64,000 nt of DNA from Deinandra increscens subsp. villosa (GCA_039602395.1 JBCNJP010000025.1:42758922-42822921), one strand, 5' to 3'. Counted from the stretch's first letter, positions 20,532-33,650 are shown. Numbers and translations are program-made. Notes: generated by a model not told the origin, from the sequence alone.

Positions 20532-23500
20532 TATCACACCCCGGTCAACGGATTTGGGTGTGAGCGAGACGGAATCATAGTCGCAAATATACAGAACAAC
20601 TTCTACTAAATTCAAACGTCATTTAAAACATAACACCATTTATGTTGCAGCGGAAAGTTGTGGTGAAATGACAATGTCTTACATTTGAATAAAAGTCTTG
20701 GATTGATATTGAAATCATAAATCAGTTTATTTAAGATAGGTCGGGACTACGACTCCGGTAAAGCAGGGTCGAAAGTTACAGTGAAGCCCCATTTGCACGT
20801 CTTCCATGATAAGCTTAGATACCTGAGAAATCATGAGTTTAAAAAGGTCAACATAAAGTTGGTGAGGTTCACAGGTTTATGATTCTATGGTAAGTTTGTA
20901 AAAACAGTTTACAGTATGTTGGAATAACAGTTTACGGTATGTTGGAATAACAGTTTACGGTATGCTGGGATAACAGTTTACGACATACTTCAATGTTACG
21001 TTGGTTTACTGTCGTGGTTGTAAGATCCTACCATGAACCTCAAATTCGAATACTAACGGATTACCCACTCATAACATTCTATCCCAAGAATACCGAACAG
21101 GCAAGAATAACTGACGTGTACCCCTTGACAATGTACGAAGTCAGGATTGGAGCTACCAATCTGGGCAGGGTTGTCAACCCAAATAGATCTATTCACTAGT
21201 TATCGTTTCGAGCAGAACTAATCGAATTCAATTAATAGTGGGATTCAGTTGTACTAACGTTGATAACGATAAAGTACCAGTTGTTTGGGATACAGAATGG
21301 AACATGTAGTCATACGGCTAACAGGTAAACCATAACATTAAGTAAAAAGCAGTTTATCAGTTCATGATTTCTCCCCCATAAGTATAAAACAATTGTAAAG
21401 AAAAGGGGCCGTGGAACTCACATGATTCAGCGGTAATGATGAATTGCCGAGTGGCAACTAGCAAGTAAAGTCCTAATAAAACATAAGACAACATGCATAA
21501 GGGTCCACATAATCATTTGAGTAACGAACGTTACACAAATGATACCGGTCAAGTCTTGACGTATAATCCCATTTGTAGAGTTTTGAAAACCCGTTAGTTA
21601 ATCAGTTTACAAAATTAGCAAATACGAATGTTCACGTATTAAGACATTTATGTAAATAAATACAAGGAATGAACATGCGATAACGTATCATGAAGGCCAG
21701 TTCAATCAAGTCTTGAATATTGTTTTAAATAATAATATTTATTATTATTTTTAAGTTCGTTCGATCGATTGAATATTTAATCGCGTTAAGTTATAATATA
21801 TATAACTAGAGTTGATAATTATTATCGAAATAATTATTCTAACTTGTTGGAATAATTTATCAAATTATTACGAGTTAACGATTTAATGAATAAACATAAG
21901 TAGGTTAATATTAATGGTTATTTTAATATTAAACTTATGTGAGGGAAAATTAGGGTTTCCATGTTAATATAATTATAATTATTATTAGAATAATTAATAT
22001 TAACAATCATGATGAGTTTAACTCACATTAGGGTTTCTAAACTCATAAGGATAATTATTTATTGAAAATAATTATTTACGATTCGTTACGTCGTAAAACA
22101 TTTTTTTTAAATCGTTTAAAGATTTCGTTTCAATTTCAAACGTTTAAAAATAAACATTTGATCCTGTTAAATCGTTTTGATTATTTCGATTCATTTAAAA
22201 TAATCAAAAATATGTTTTTCATAGTTTCTATAAGTCTTTTGATTTTATTTTTATAAAATCATTTTTAAATAACTTTATTTATTAAATAAAGTTAGGGTTT
22301 TCAATTAAATACTTTTTATAGAAAATTTCCAATATAAAACATTTTCCACTTTTTGTATAAATTCCAAGATTTTATACTTTTCAAGTCAAGTGTTATAAGA
22401 ATGTTTATTTACCATTTTTGATATAAAAATATATTTATATATATTTTTATCCATTTTGTTTTCCTATAAAGTTCAAAACAAACATTTTAAGTCTTGCTTT
22501 ATTAGAAATTATATTTTTATAAAATGTGTCCATTTTATATAATAAATTTCATCGTGAGATTTCATGGTTTACATTATCCAAGTAATTTTTATAAAATTAC
22601 CAATTTTGTTATTAAACCTTAAAAATTCATTTAAAGTGTTTTAAGCTATGATTTTATGTCCAAAATTAAGGTAACATTTTCTAATGTCCATATTAGTTCC
22701 ATGTATGTCATTAAACGATATTTGTTCATGTTAATCGTTATTAGCATATATTAATCCGTAAATATGATGATTAACTACTAAAATTACAATTAACAATCTT
22801 AACCATTTGTAATATATCAATACATGACAATATTAACATATAATCAAATGGCCATTCTAGGCATCATAACATATTAGCAACAAGATTTTAACCAATATAA
22901 CCATGCAAAAATATATTAATTAGCATGAAATCACAAGATGATTAAACCAAACATTTTGTTAGTCAAATGAATCTTAAGTTTTTGTTTTAAACCCATAACT
23001 AACATTTTCAAACCTCACAACACTAAGGTTTAAGGAAAACATAGAAAAGAAATATGAGTCGGTTAAAGCTCGGGATTTAAAGGATCGATTGTCAAGACTT
23101 GGGAGATCGTTTGGGAACATTTAAAACGTATTATAAACATAAACGATAACGGTTAACGGACTCACAACGAGGTGTAAATGGAAAACCGAAAGGAACGGAG
23201 AAAGGTGGCGGTGCGGGTGGCGGTTTGCGGTGGCTGGACAGCAGCGAAAACAGTGGCTCCGCAGCTGCTCCGGCAGCAGCGGTTTCCGGCAGAGAGGAGC
23301 GCAGCAGCAGTGGTTCTCGGCCACAGCAGGGTGGCGACAGGAGGAGAGCACCGCAGCAGCAGGGTGGTGGTGGCTGTGGTGCTGTGCGACCGGAATAAGA
23401 GAGAAGGGACAAGTGGAGGAGGTTGGCGGCAGCTCACGGCTGCCCAGTACTAGCAGCACAACATCGGTCCGACAGCAGCACGCAGCAGCAGACACTGGCT

Positions 23501-24397
23501 GTAGCAGCAACACACGGAAGTGGTGGGGGAGCTGTTTGGCCGGAAAACAAAGAGGAGAGGGGTGTGGTGCTGCTGTGTTGTTCCCGGCAGGAAGAAGAGA
23601 GGGGCTGCGGCTGTGGGTTACGGTGGTGGGTGTGTGCAGCAGTTTGGAACGGTGGTGATGGTAGTAGTTGGTGGCAGCGCCGGCGGGTGGTGGCTGGGGC
23701 TGTTTTGGCCAGAAAACGAAAGGGAGATGGGTGGTGGTGGTGTTTGGTGTTGTGCTGGTGCCTCGACAGAAAAGGTGATACAAAAGGGGGAGGAGCTTGG
23801 TTGGTTGCTTGGTGGTGTTTGATGGTTCCGATCAACCATAAAAAAGAAAAGAAAGCAAGAAGTGGAGGTGGTGATGGTGGTTCCAGCCGGTGGTGGTGGT
23901 TGTGATGCTCTTCACGCAGGAAAGAAAAGAAAAAGAAGAAGAGAAGGGGAGGGTGAGGGTAGGTGAATTGTGTGGAGAAGAATATGGTTGGTAGGGGGTT
24001 GAGGTGGTCAAGTAACTTCCACAACTATTTTACCTAAATATCTCCTAACTATTTTTATAATAATTCAAAGTGTAGGTGAAAGTTTTTATGAAACTTGTCA
24101 TGTTTTATAAAAATAGAATATACATTGTAGGAGCTTTATAAAATTAGGTAAAGGGTGGTGGTGACTAAAATCATACTCTTTATAAACCTCAAAGTATAAA
24201 AGTTATAAAAAGGTGGTGACTAATTTTTATAAAATTAAAGGTGTTAACTTATTTTATAAAAATTAAGGCAAAGTTGATGGGCTAAAAAAAATATAAACCC
24301 ATTGGGCTTTGGAATTTATATTGGGCCAATTTAATTAAAGAGAAATGAAATCGGGCCCGTTTGTCGGTTATGGGCCGTACGGGTCCAAACGGGGCGC
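20532..24397 (-). repeat. Tekay-C 3' LTR, left portion
   Basis: Matches 41838-45696 of the 5' LTR at high identity. It contains four copies of a 23-bp unit AACAGTTTACGGTATGTTGG (20903-20994), an AT-rich block (21700-22950) and a GC-rich GGTGGT/GCAGCA block (23165-23960). Long overlapping frames in the GC-rich block are a composition effect. The block ends at 24397 in a deletion junction with Tekay-D. Confidence 0.85.
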
Positions 24398-24423
24398 TGT
24401 AACCAACGGCTCTGATACCAATC
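24397..24423 (-). other. Second Tekay-D primer site and leader stub at a deletion junction
   Basis: CTGTAACCAACGGCTCTGAT and the rest of this stub equal 32653-32679, the leader and primer site of the 5' LTR. Here it stands outside the 3' LTR and joins Tekay-C LTR sequence at a CGC microhomology (24395-24397). Confidence 0.8.
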
Positions 24424-24830
24424 TATCACACCCCCAAAAATCCACGCGGAGAATACCACCACAGGGAGCGTGACAAACCAGGATCGTTGTCCATTAGTTA
24501 CACCAAACGACCAATAATTAATGAAGACATTTCATATTTCATTAAATTATAATTTCCGAGTTTTACAAATGCGGAAGCGTAAATACAACAAAAGTACTTA
24601 TGTAAAATCTTTGTCACCCAAGGTGACGTGGCTTGTTGAAAGACATTAAAAGTGTTTCAAGACTCATGCATGCGTACTCGTGATAGTCGAACATCCGCAA
24701 CCTGAGAAATAACATGCTAAAAAGTGTCAACACAAAGGTTGGTGAGTTCACAGGTTTATGAGTTCAAAAAAACAGTTCTAGTTCAGTGTAAAACAACTGC
24801 TCATCGACAGTTCAAGTTCAGTTTAAGACT

Positions 24831-24917
24831 GATTGTTCAACAACAATCAAGTTGAGTTTAAGATTGACTATTCAATAACAGTCAGTTGAGTTTAAGATTG
24901 ACTGTTCAACAACAGTC
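24831..24917 (-). other. Tandem hairpins in the Tekay-D 3' LTR
   Basis: Three hairpins with a 4-nt loop in a repeat of about 35 bp: GATTGTT-CAAC-AACAATC, GACTATT-CAAT-AACAGTC (one mismatch) and GACTGTT-CAAC-AACAGTC. The first and third differ by a compensatory T-A to C-G change. The other LTR copy has them at 33087-33173. Confidence 0.65.
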
Positions 24918-25379
24918 AAGTTGTAAGAGCATAATCACTAATATATATCAAATAGCTAGCTAGGCTATATACATGAAACTTCGCACGTTGATGGTCACCG
25001 AAGCTAACAGTTGTTTATAGTTTGCCTTGTTGTGTTTAGGACGAATATAACACCCGTTCGATATCCAATCGTGCCAGAGCGACTGACCCGGGTGGGGTTT
25101 GTCAGACCCAGTAGTACTACAATATATCTCCCGCTATCGTCATTAATACTAACGGTACCATAGGAAGGACTTTGTTGTATCAGTGTGCTACAAGTACTTC
25201 AAGTGATATATAAAAGTCTAATTATCTCATTTGTATAAATCATGCATGTTAATCTCCCCCAACAGGATTTAAAACAGTAAAATGGGGCCGTGAAACTCAC
25301 CTTAGGGTGCACAACAAATCCGGATAATCAACGACATCAAAATAGCAAATAGCTGCTTGTTCTACCAAACACCTAACGA

Positions 25380-25380
<1 letters not shown>

Positions 25381-25428
<48 letters not shown>
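25381..25428. repeat. (TA)n microsatellite
   Basis: About 24 TA units in the Tekay-D LTR; the homologous run at 34394-34460 is longer. A second run lies at 25637-25664 (counterpart 34664-34711). Confidence 0.95.
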
Positions 25429-25430
<2 letters not shown>

Positions 25431-25631
25431 TGCGTGTAAAGATTGCAAGTGGCAAAGCTTAAACCGACGATGAAATTAGGTAATGTCAAACTATGACATG
25501 ACGAAGGTTCAATAAATCCAAAACGAGTCGAAGGTTGGCACGTAGCCAAAAATCACAGCAATCACAAAGGTCGACAAGAGTGTATTATTTATTAATAATA
25601 TTGGTTCATGAAATCGTTTAGGAAAATATTG

Positions 25632-25671
<40 letters not shown>

Positions 25672-26008
25672 CATATATTCGTAATCAAATAATAGTTACA
25701 TTAATAACGAGTACTCCAAAATGTACTTATGGGTTTATAAATATTTATGTGAATATAAATCAAATGTTTAGAACGTTTATATCGTAAAATACGTATATTC
25801 TTACACAAGTGCAAATGTTACTATAACGTTCATTTCATATTTCTAAATGCGTAAATTTATATAATTTATATAAACCCATAAGATAACGATCAAGATAGCG
25901 AGCCTACGAGAAATTCTACGGGTCCAAAACGACATGATGAACGATCGGTAATAGGTTTTGAGTCAAGAAAAGGGCCAAAAACAAAAAAATAAAATGAAGT
26001 AGCAAAAC

Positions 26009-26080
26009 TGGAGGTCACCAGGTTTGAACCTGTGACCTCTAATTAAGTTAACAGCACCCAAACCACCGAGCCAACGACCC
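26009..26080 (-). pseudogene. tRNA-Asn-like module in the Tekay-D 3' LTR
   Basis: Exactly 72 nt on the minus strand. A-box-like TGGCTCGGTGG, B box GGTTCAAACC and a CTGTTAA anticodon-loop-like stretch (GTT, Asn) are present with near-normal spacing. The acceptor stem and part of the anticodon stem do not pair, so it is tRNA-derived rather than a working tRNA. The T-arm side forms a strong GAGGTCAC/GTGACCTC hairpin. Confidence 0.6.
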
Positions 26081-26165
26081 TTTTTGGTTGTATTCCGGAT
26101 CGAAGTTCATATGAATCCATCCAGTGGCAAGAAATCGGGTATTTAAAAAAAACAAGAAAACTTCG

Positions 26166-26236
26166 AGGGCAACTGGGATTCGAACTTGCGACGCCGAGGA
26201 TGCAGATTATAAGCCTCAACCATCCGGCCAGGCCTT
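26166..26236 (-). pseudogene. Second tRNA-like module in the Tekay-D 3' LTR
   Basis: About 71 nt on the minus strand with A box TGGCCGGATGG and B box GTTCGAATCC. D-arm and T-arm words are tRNA-like; anticodon stem pairing is poor. It lies 85 bp from the Asn-like module, in the same orientation. Confidence 0.55.
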
Positions 26237-27401
26237 GAGGCGTGTTTATTTCCACAAAAGAATATATATATTTAATACGAACGCGTCATCATCTTCTTCA
26301 TTTAAACTCCGGTGATCGTAGTTTTAATCCAGTCACCGGAAAAACGCAAAACACGGATTAGATACGCAAAAACGATGCGACTAACATAGAGGATAGCTTA
26401 CCTCGAATCGGGGATGAGAAACGATGAGTTTTGGACGCCAAAACGAACCCGTAACTCGAACAAAACTCGAACTCGAACTCCCTGTTGTTGCTCATTTCAC
26501 GCAACTGATATCTCTGGGTTGCTCAGAGGATGACGACGGTCACAGTGGGGGTCGACTGGTGCTGAAGCAGTGATCGGATGGTGGTGTGTGTGATGGTTGC
26601 GTCGCCGGAAAAATTAGAAACGAGAGGGAGCGATTGAGGGAGAGGGTGTGAGAGTTGTGTTTGGTGGTGTGAATGATGTTTGCATCACATTGAAATCAAA
26701 CTTGATGGCACAAGATGAAACCGCCGGAACTATGGTGATGATCGGTCGGGATCTTAAATTCACGTAAATGGCATTTAAATAGATTATTAGCTATTGCCAC
26801 AATTTGCCCCTCCAAGAGTTTCAAAGGTGGATGCAATTTACAGATAATTACAGAAACAGTCCCCCACAACTTTATTAATTAGGATGAGTTTAGGAATTGG
26901 CAGAAAGAGTCCCTCAAAGTTACAAAACGATAAAGGCATCCAACGGAGTTAACGGAAGGCACGTAAGCAATGATCAAACAAGTATATATATCAACGCATC
27001 TCTAACGTTTGACGTTTATATAAAAAAATATGCACCTTAGATATTCATGTAAAATCATAGTTATAAATCCATAACTATATATTTTAAATTCCTATAAAAT
27101 TATAGAGACATTACGTATAATTATGTGACACATTGTCACATAAAATCATAAAATAACATGTGTATATATATACATATATATACCACATAAAATCGTAAAT
27201 ATAGTTGTCACACGCAATGAAAAAAGCGTTCTCATGAAATCATTTAAAATATAATTTGTATAAAATTATAATACGGTTAACCGACGTCTAAACTCATGTG
27301 CAGTGCTCGTATAACTATTCTAGTTAACTGAGGTAACGAACATTATTGAAAGATAACGGAAGTTATTAATGGGGTTAACCTAGAAATTACAAGTTGTCAC
27401 A

Positions 27402-30400
27402 TCATCCCCAAGTTGAAGAATTTTCGTCCCGAAAATTAAGGTAACGCTTGAGGTAGCGTTGGCTAATTGACTGGATTGTAGGAAAAAAATTCCAGTTATG
27501 ACATCATCCCCAAGTTGAAAAGAAATGTCGTCCCGAAATTTAATCAGTTTCAACTGTTACAAGAATCGATCTTGACAAAAAAATATAGCGAAAGAATTCA
27601 GGTTCTTTACTCCAAAAGGAGTGATAGTCGTTATGTCCCAGAATGTGTGCAATGAATTGAGGAGGTGCCAAAATGTTCATAGGATTTCGAAAAGAATTCA
27701 AATCGAAAGTATAGAAATTGGTTTTTTCCGATCAAGAGTTTCTACAAGAAAAGTCGACCGACTGTATTACGGGAAGAGTGTCGAGTGACAAAGCGAACAT
27801 GATAACGTAAGTGTATGGAGTCAAGAATTTACGTGATGAAGGGACCTTCATATGTCCATGTAGCCTTCAGCTATCGTACCGAATGCTAAGAGTGAGATTC
27901 TCATTCCATGTCTCGTTTTCGCAGAAGGCAATTACATTCACCAATAGCCCAGGTGAATCGGCGAGAGTGGAATTTGGGTATGAGAGAATTATGTGTGCAT
28001 CAAGGCAATCAGTTTTTTCTGTCTAATAGACCCGTTGTTTTATGAAAACGTAAAGATCTAGAGTTGCCTACCAACTAGCAAATAGTATGGAATTACACAC
28101 GAGTGATCGAGTTAACGTGAGGACCCCTTGGTTGATTTAGTGCCTTATGCATTTATGACCAATTAAGTTCACATGACTCATAATAACCTTGAAATTCATA
28201 TTTCATGCAATAACGGTTTAGATAGCATTTGAGTCTCTATGAAGGCTTGTTTTAATCGTTGATGTTGTTAATTCGTACTAGCATGCAATCTTATCATGAA
28301 GGTTTTAAGGTTTTACCATACAACGCATAAAATTGTCCCAACACCTTATACACTAGCATACAACCCTAACATGGCATATCTCTAGCATATAAGTTCATAA
28401 ATTGACCAACACAACCCATACGGTGCAAAGTTGACGTGGCAACTTCACACAGTCTTGTCATTCCCACCGAGGTAGGAGACTTAGGACCTTGTATGGTGTA
28501 TGGTTTTCATACTCAATCAACTTAATACATTCAAATCATGTCATTTATGGTTCCTAACACGTTTCATACACATAACTAATCATGCAATTCTACGCAACTC
28601 GTGTTTAAACCAGCGCTTTAATGATTACTCAGTTTGTATACCTTAAACATAGGTTTAGATTCTCAAATTTAGCATGCATAAACACATATGTTTTGTAAAA
28701 ATTTCTCATGAGAAGGTCAAAAGCAAACAAACTATTTTTCATAGTTAAAATAGTTCAACAGTTGCTCACATACTAAGATATAACTGGTAACACACTGATT
28801 TTGTGACGATTAGACTGAGGTCTAAAGAGAAATCCAATCAAGAGTCAATTGTCGTTTAAAAGGTAACACGTAGCAGTTTGTTTTAGGAAAGAATTACTCA
28901 ATTTTGTTAAGAATTATTCAAGAAATCACATAGACAATTAGGTTCAAATTCAAGTTGGAATTCAGTATCATACAACATATCATCATGCACATTACCTTGC
29001 TAAAGAAATAAAAAAAAATTAGAGTAAAGATCCCACAAAATAAAAGTGTAACTATGAGGTATCGAGTATCGAAAATGATCTGCAGGATTACGCATGGCAT
29101 CGAGTAGGAGATAAGCAAATAGAGGAAAAGCGCCAACGGCTTAGTTCGTGAATTTGAGTAAGCGATGAGATTGCAAGCTTATGATATTCGCGACCACACA
29201 TTCCAAGAATGACGCGTGAGTTTAAACTGGCACTGGTGGAGATACCAGCAGGGAGGATGCAAATAACGTAATGTATAGTATAAAATTTAGAGAGAAACAT
29301 ATACAGCGTGCTAGACATGATTTGACAATGACTTCACGTAAATATCAAAATGAATGTGTCAACGATTATACAATCCAATAGAGTAAAACGTCTCGTTTGA
29401 CAAATCTTCATTGTTTAAGGTCGCCAGTGTGCCCAATCCCCTTAATGTTCGTGCGCTTCATGCGTCATGCTTCTTTTCTTGTCAAAACATCGGTTCAAAG
29501 GGTCTTTAAAGTAAGATAAAGCACGAGGGTGTTATAAGAGGATGTATGCGAAACACAAAGCATCAGGATGTTTAAAAGTGGCTTGGGTTGCCTGTATATA
29601 TGCATTTTTGCTAGGGTTTAGTGCAAGTTTAATGCGGGTCAAAAGATCAAATCGGGTGTTCCATAGAAAAGGATCAGGGCTATCACCTCTGTGAATGCCA
29701 GAGAGTTTATAAAAACAAGGCAGTCGACCCAAAAGTAGTGTCCTTTAAACGAAATTCGATCTACTTCTTAACACATTCTTCTAAAATTTGGAGTTGTTCA
29801 TTCGATCATGTGGTTTGTCATTAATAAGAAAGAAATAAAAATCTCTAGTTTTTAAAACGTTGATGTTCATCTGAATCATAACTCACGTAGGTGAGTTTTC
29901 TAAAAGCAGAAGCTTGATTATTTCGGGCATATCTCTTTTGGTAGAAATACGCAAGTGTTATCTGTATTCTCTAAGAAAGTAGCATTGAGAAGTTTTGTCG
30001 AGGACCTAGTCCCGCTAGATGGAGTTTCTCTGAACGCGGCTCTTGTGTATGACTCTAAAGTCAATCATTGGTCTGATACCGGTCCCACATTCAACGTGCC
30101 ACCAATGTTTATATATAGGGTGTACCGCAACTAACCCACCACACTACCAGCACCTTGAAGGCGTACCAGCTACCTACCATTACTAGCTATAAGTCAAACC
30201 ACATTGGGCATCGAAAATAGAGGATGTCAAGTTTATCCCATACGCTTGAATGTAAAGGGGTTGAGAGATTAAAACCTTAATACGACGTTATGCAAACAAA
30301 AGGTCTAAGAGTTTCCATTCACAATACCAGTAAGATGCGTAAGGTTTGCTATTATAGCGAAGATCATCGAGAGGTTGGCACGCATAATGCGAATATCATA

Positions 30401-32664
30401 ACGCTTTAGATTTCAAGACGATCAAAATTTTAAACAGACAATGAGGTTTATGTTCAAGCCGGGGGTTCATCAATGAAAGTTTTCTAGAAAAGGATGATGA
30501 GGATTCGCGTACTAGAAATTTTTCAATAGTTGTTATGACAGGGGCTTAATAAATATACAGATGTATGGATAACTTGGGGTACTCAATGTGTAAGAAGGGA
30601 GGATACGGGTCGATAGTACAATTAGCTATAGACAACAAGAAGTTCATGCTCGATGGGTGTAAATAGATTTCCCATAGAATACTATGTATTATTACCACGT
30701 GTAAAGGCACAATGTAGTCTCATTATCAAAGGTGTTAACTACTTGAAAAGCTAACCAAATGTGTAATACTTGTTGGTTCAAAGCTTGAGATCTTAACCAA
30801 CACATGAAGAATTATAAAATTACGAGAATAAGAAATTGTTGGTTGTTAAATCGTAAAAGGTTCGAATCATGCAGACAAAAATCAATTCGCATAGGTTCAA
30901 AAGGTCAATCGGAATAGTCGTTGCGTTAAAACTCGAAGTCATTAGTTTGAAACTTTGGAAGACTTTTCACTAACATTACACCCATTAGAGATAAATGTGC
31001 TTGTGGTGGGGTAGGTAGTTTGTACAACCATGTCGATGTTGCTGGAAACAAGTTTTGGTTCGCAGAAGAAAATCAGGAAATATAAATATTCACAGGGACA
31101 ATTCACAAGAGTTTTTCGCCAACAAATATGCTCCAATGCTCATGGTATATGCTTGAACTAGTTCGTTTATCAAATGTTGCCTGGGAATTCGTCTGGTGAA
31201 TGTATATACAAGTTGTCTCACAATAGTAAAGTTTCGGGGATTGATATGGTAGGTAAAGTCGCAAAGGTAGAATTATGGTTCAAAATGAGTTCAAACCAGT
31301 CGAATATTTCGTCAAGAGTGTTCGTAGTTACGAAAGACTTGTCATTTAAATACATGAGTTAAACGGTGCCCCTTCCAGACTAACATTCATAATAGGTGTC
31401 AAAGGGTTCACGAATGGATTAGAACCCATATATATAAGAGATGATATCATGCGCGATAGTGTTTACAAGATAGATGACTTCTATCATCTAGTCGAACTTC
31501 AACATGCTCAACATTCAGCCCCACGAAAAAGAAAGGAAAAAAAATTACAGAAATTTGCTCCCAATTACGACCATTAGCTTTCCTAGTACGATTCTCCAGG
31601 ATTTCCATACACTGCAAATTACATTTACGTGTGCACCCGTAACGGTAATTTACCTTGTATGGTCACCCTGTCTCCTCTTACTTAGCTACCAGGTACGGTG
31701 TTGTACAGATGGCATAACCTCGGAGTGTGTATGAAGAATGTGGTCACTGAACTAAGGTTATCTTGACCAGAACTTGTTAAAAGACAAGTTTTCGAGAATA
31801 GAATGCTCACTCAGATTGGAATGACCCACCCGAAGTGAGTCAGCCATAAATTTAGCTCAATAGGATCTGAGTAGGGTTTATCACAATGAACCTAGCTTAG
31901 CTCGAAGTTAGAGAATAATTATCACACATACTGGCGTGATCGCAATCCGATACACAAAGAGGGAATTTGAGTCGACCCGCATCAGGTTTCATTGGGATTA
32001 TAAGAATTGTACTCAAGTTGTATTATTCCAACGCACACCGCGATAAAATTAAGAAAGGAAAGATCTTAAAAGATCACAACAAATGTGAAGACGATCAGGA
32101 TTTCGAAAGTTGATATAAGTTCCCCATAGGCAGACACTTGAATTCATACCCTGCTAACTCTAGTGAAGCTAAATAATTGCGCTACTAGCACATCGAGATA
32201 ACATTCCCTGAACGGATGAGTTTAGAGATATACGTAAGGAAGGTATAACAAGAACCTCCTAAGCTAAGATAGAGGTTTATGGACAAGAAGAGGTATTAAA
32301 CCACCTTCCCTATGCAGCATACATCCATAATATGGACACTACGCCCAGTTGTTCAATCAGGAATAATCCCGAGTAGCAATCAGCTCGTCAATAGTATAAA
32401 CGTGATCCTTCGATCTGATTCGACGTCTCATTGTACATGAATGTTAACTAAGAGGAACACAACTTAGAGAAGTTGAGGAAAAAAAAATGACTCAAGAGTA
32501 ACCGGCTCCTCGTCGTGAGTATAAGGGATTGGATGATGTAAACAACAAATCGTAAACCAGGTGCGCGTAGGAGTGAGTATCACGATGCATGAGAGAAATG
32601 TTTAAGTGCAACTAATGCAAAACGATTATAGTCTAAGACGAATCTTAGTTCGCTGTAACCAACG
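27402..32664 (-). other. Tekay-D interior, no recognisable genes
   Basis: 5.3 kb without any frame over about 76 codons and without retroviral motifs on either strand. Features seen: the polypurine side at the left (TCATCCCCAAGTTGAAG, with a second such block near 27505), a piece at 28451-28486 nearly equal to Tekay-A LTR 47561-47596, and a piece at 31586-31655 resembling Tekay-C interior 37196-37262. The interior may be a patchwork of related LTR and interior pieces, as in large non-autonomous derivatives, or a pol decayed beyond recognition. Confidence 0.6.
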
Positions 32665-32676
32665 GCTCTGATACCA
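32665..32676 (-). promoter_or_regulatory. Tekay-D primer binding site
   Basis: Minus strand TGGTATCAGAGC, three bases from the 5' LTR. Confidence 0.85.
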
Positions 32677-33086
32677 ATCTATCACACCCCCAAAAATCCA
32701 CGCGGAGAATACCACCGCAGGGAGCGTGACAAACCAGGATCGTTGTCCATTAGTTACACCAAACGAACAATAATTAATGAAGACGTTTCATATTTCATTA
32801 AATTATAATTTCAGAGTTTTACAAATGCGGAATCGTAAATACAACAAAAGTACTTATGTAAAATCTTTGTCACCCAAGGTGACGTGGCTTGTTGAAAGAC
32901 ATTAAAAGTGTTTCAAGACTCATGCATGCGTACTCGTGATAGTCGAACATCCGCAACCTGAGAAATAACATGCTAAAAAGTGTCAACACAAAGGTTGGTG
33001 AGTTCACAGGTTTATGAGTTCAAAAAAACAGTTCTAGTTCAGTGTAAAACAACTGCTCATCGACAGTTCAAGTTCAGTTTAAGACT

Positions 33087-33173
33087 GATTGTTCAACAAC
33101 AATCAAGTTGAGTTTAAGATTGACTATTCAATAACAGTCAGTTGAGTTTAAGATTGACTGTTCAACAACAGTC
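33087..33173 (-). other. Tandem hairpins in the Tekay-D 5' LTR
   Basis: Identical array to 24831-24917. Confidence 0.65.
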
Positions 33174-33650
33174 AAGTTGTAAGAGCATAATCACTAATAT
33201 ATATAAAATAGCTAGCTAGGCTATATACATGAAACTTCGCACGTTGATGGTCACCGAAGCTAACAGTTGTTTATAGTTTGCCTTGTTGTGTTTAGGACGA
33301 ATATAACACCCGTTCGATATCCAATCGTGCCAGAGCGACTGACCCGGGTGGGGTTTGTCAGACCCAGTAGTACTACAATATATCTCCCGCTATCGTCATT
33401 AATACTAACGGTACCATAGGAAGGACTTTGTTGTATCAGTGTGCTACAAGTACTTCAAGTGATATATAAAAGTCTAATTATCTCATTTGTATAAATCATG
33501 CATGTTAATCTCCCCCAACAGGATTTAAAACAGTAAAATGGGGCCGTGAAACTCACCTTAGGGTGCACAACAAATCCGGATAATCAACGACATCAAAATA
33601 GCAAATAGCTGCTTGTTCTACCAAACACCTAACGAGCATATATATATATA

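Larger units (their letters stand above)
24424..27401 (-). repeat. Tekay-D 3' LTR
   Basis: 2978 bp, TATCACACCCCC to GTTGTCACA on the plus strand. It includes a hairpin array (24831-24917), (TA)n runs (25381-25428 and 25637-25664), two tRNA-like modules (26009-26080 and 26166-26236) and a GC-rich GGTGGT block (26500-26700). Confidence 0.85.

Noticed and set aside
20993..21199. 68-codon plus-strand frame repeated at 42299-42505
   Set aside because: The repeat is due to the two LTR copies of Tekay-C. The frame is antisense to the element and has no recognisable domain.
23121..24024. Several long overlapping frames on both strands (up to 220 codons, Pro/His/Ser/Cys-rich or Gly/Trp-rich)
   Set aside because: They sit in the GC-rich trinucleotide-like block of the Tekay-C LTR, are open in many frames at once and show no domain. 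The same happens at 44426-45323.
24831..24917. CRISPR array
   Set aside because: Short palindromic tandem repeats without unique spacers, in plant retrotransposon LTRs. No cas genes.
26009..26080. Functional tRNA-Asn gene
   Set aside because: A and B boxes are good, but acceptor and anticodon stems do not pair, and it is an LTR component present twice.
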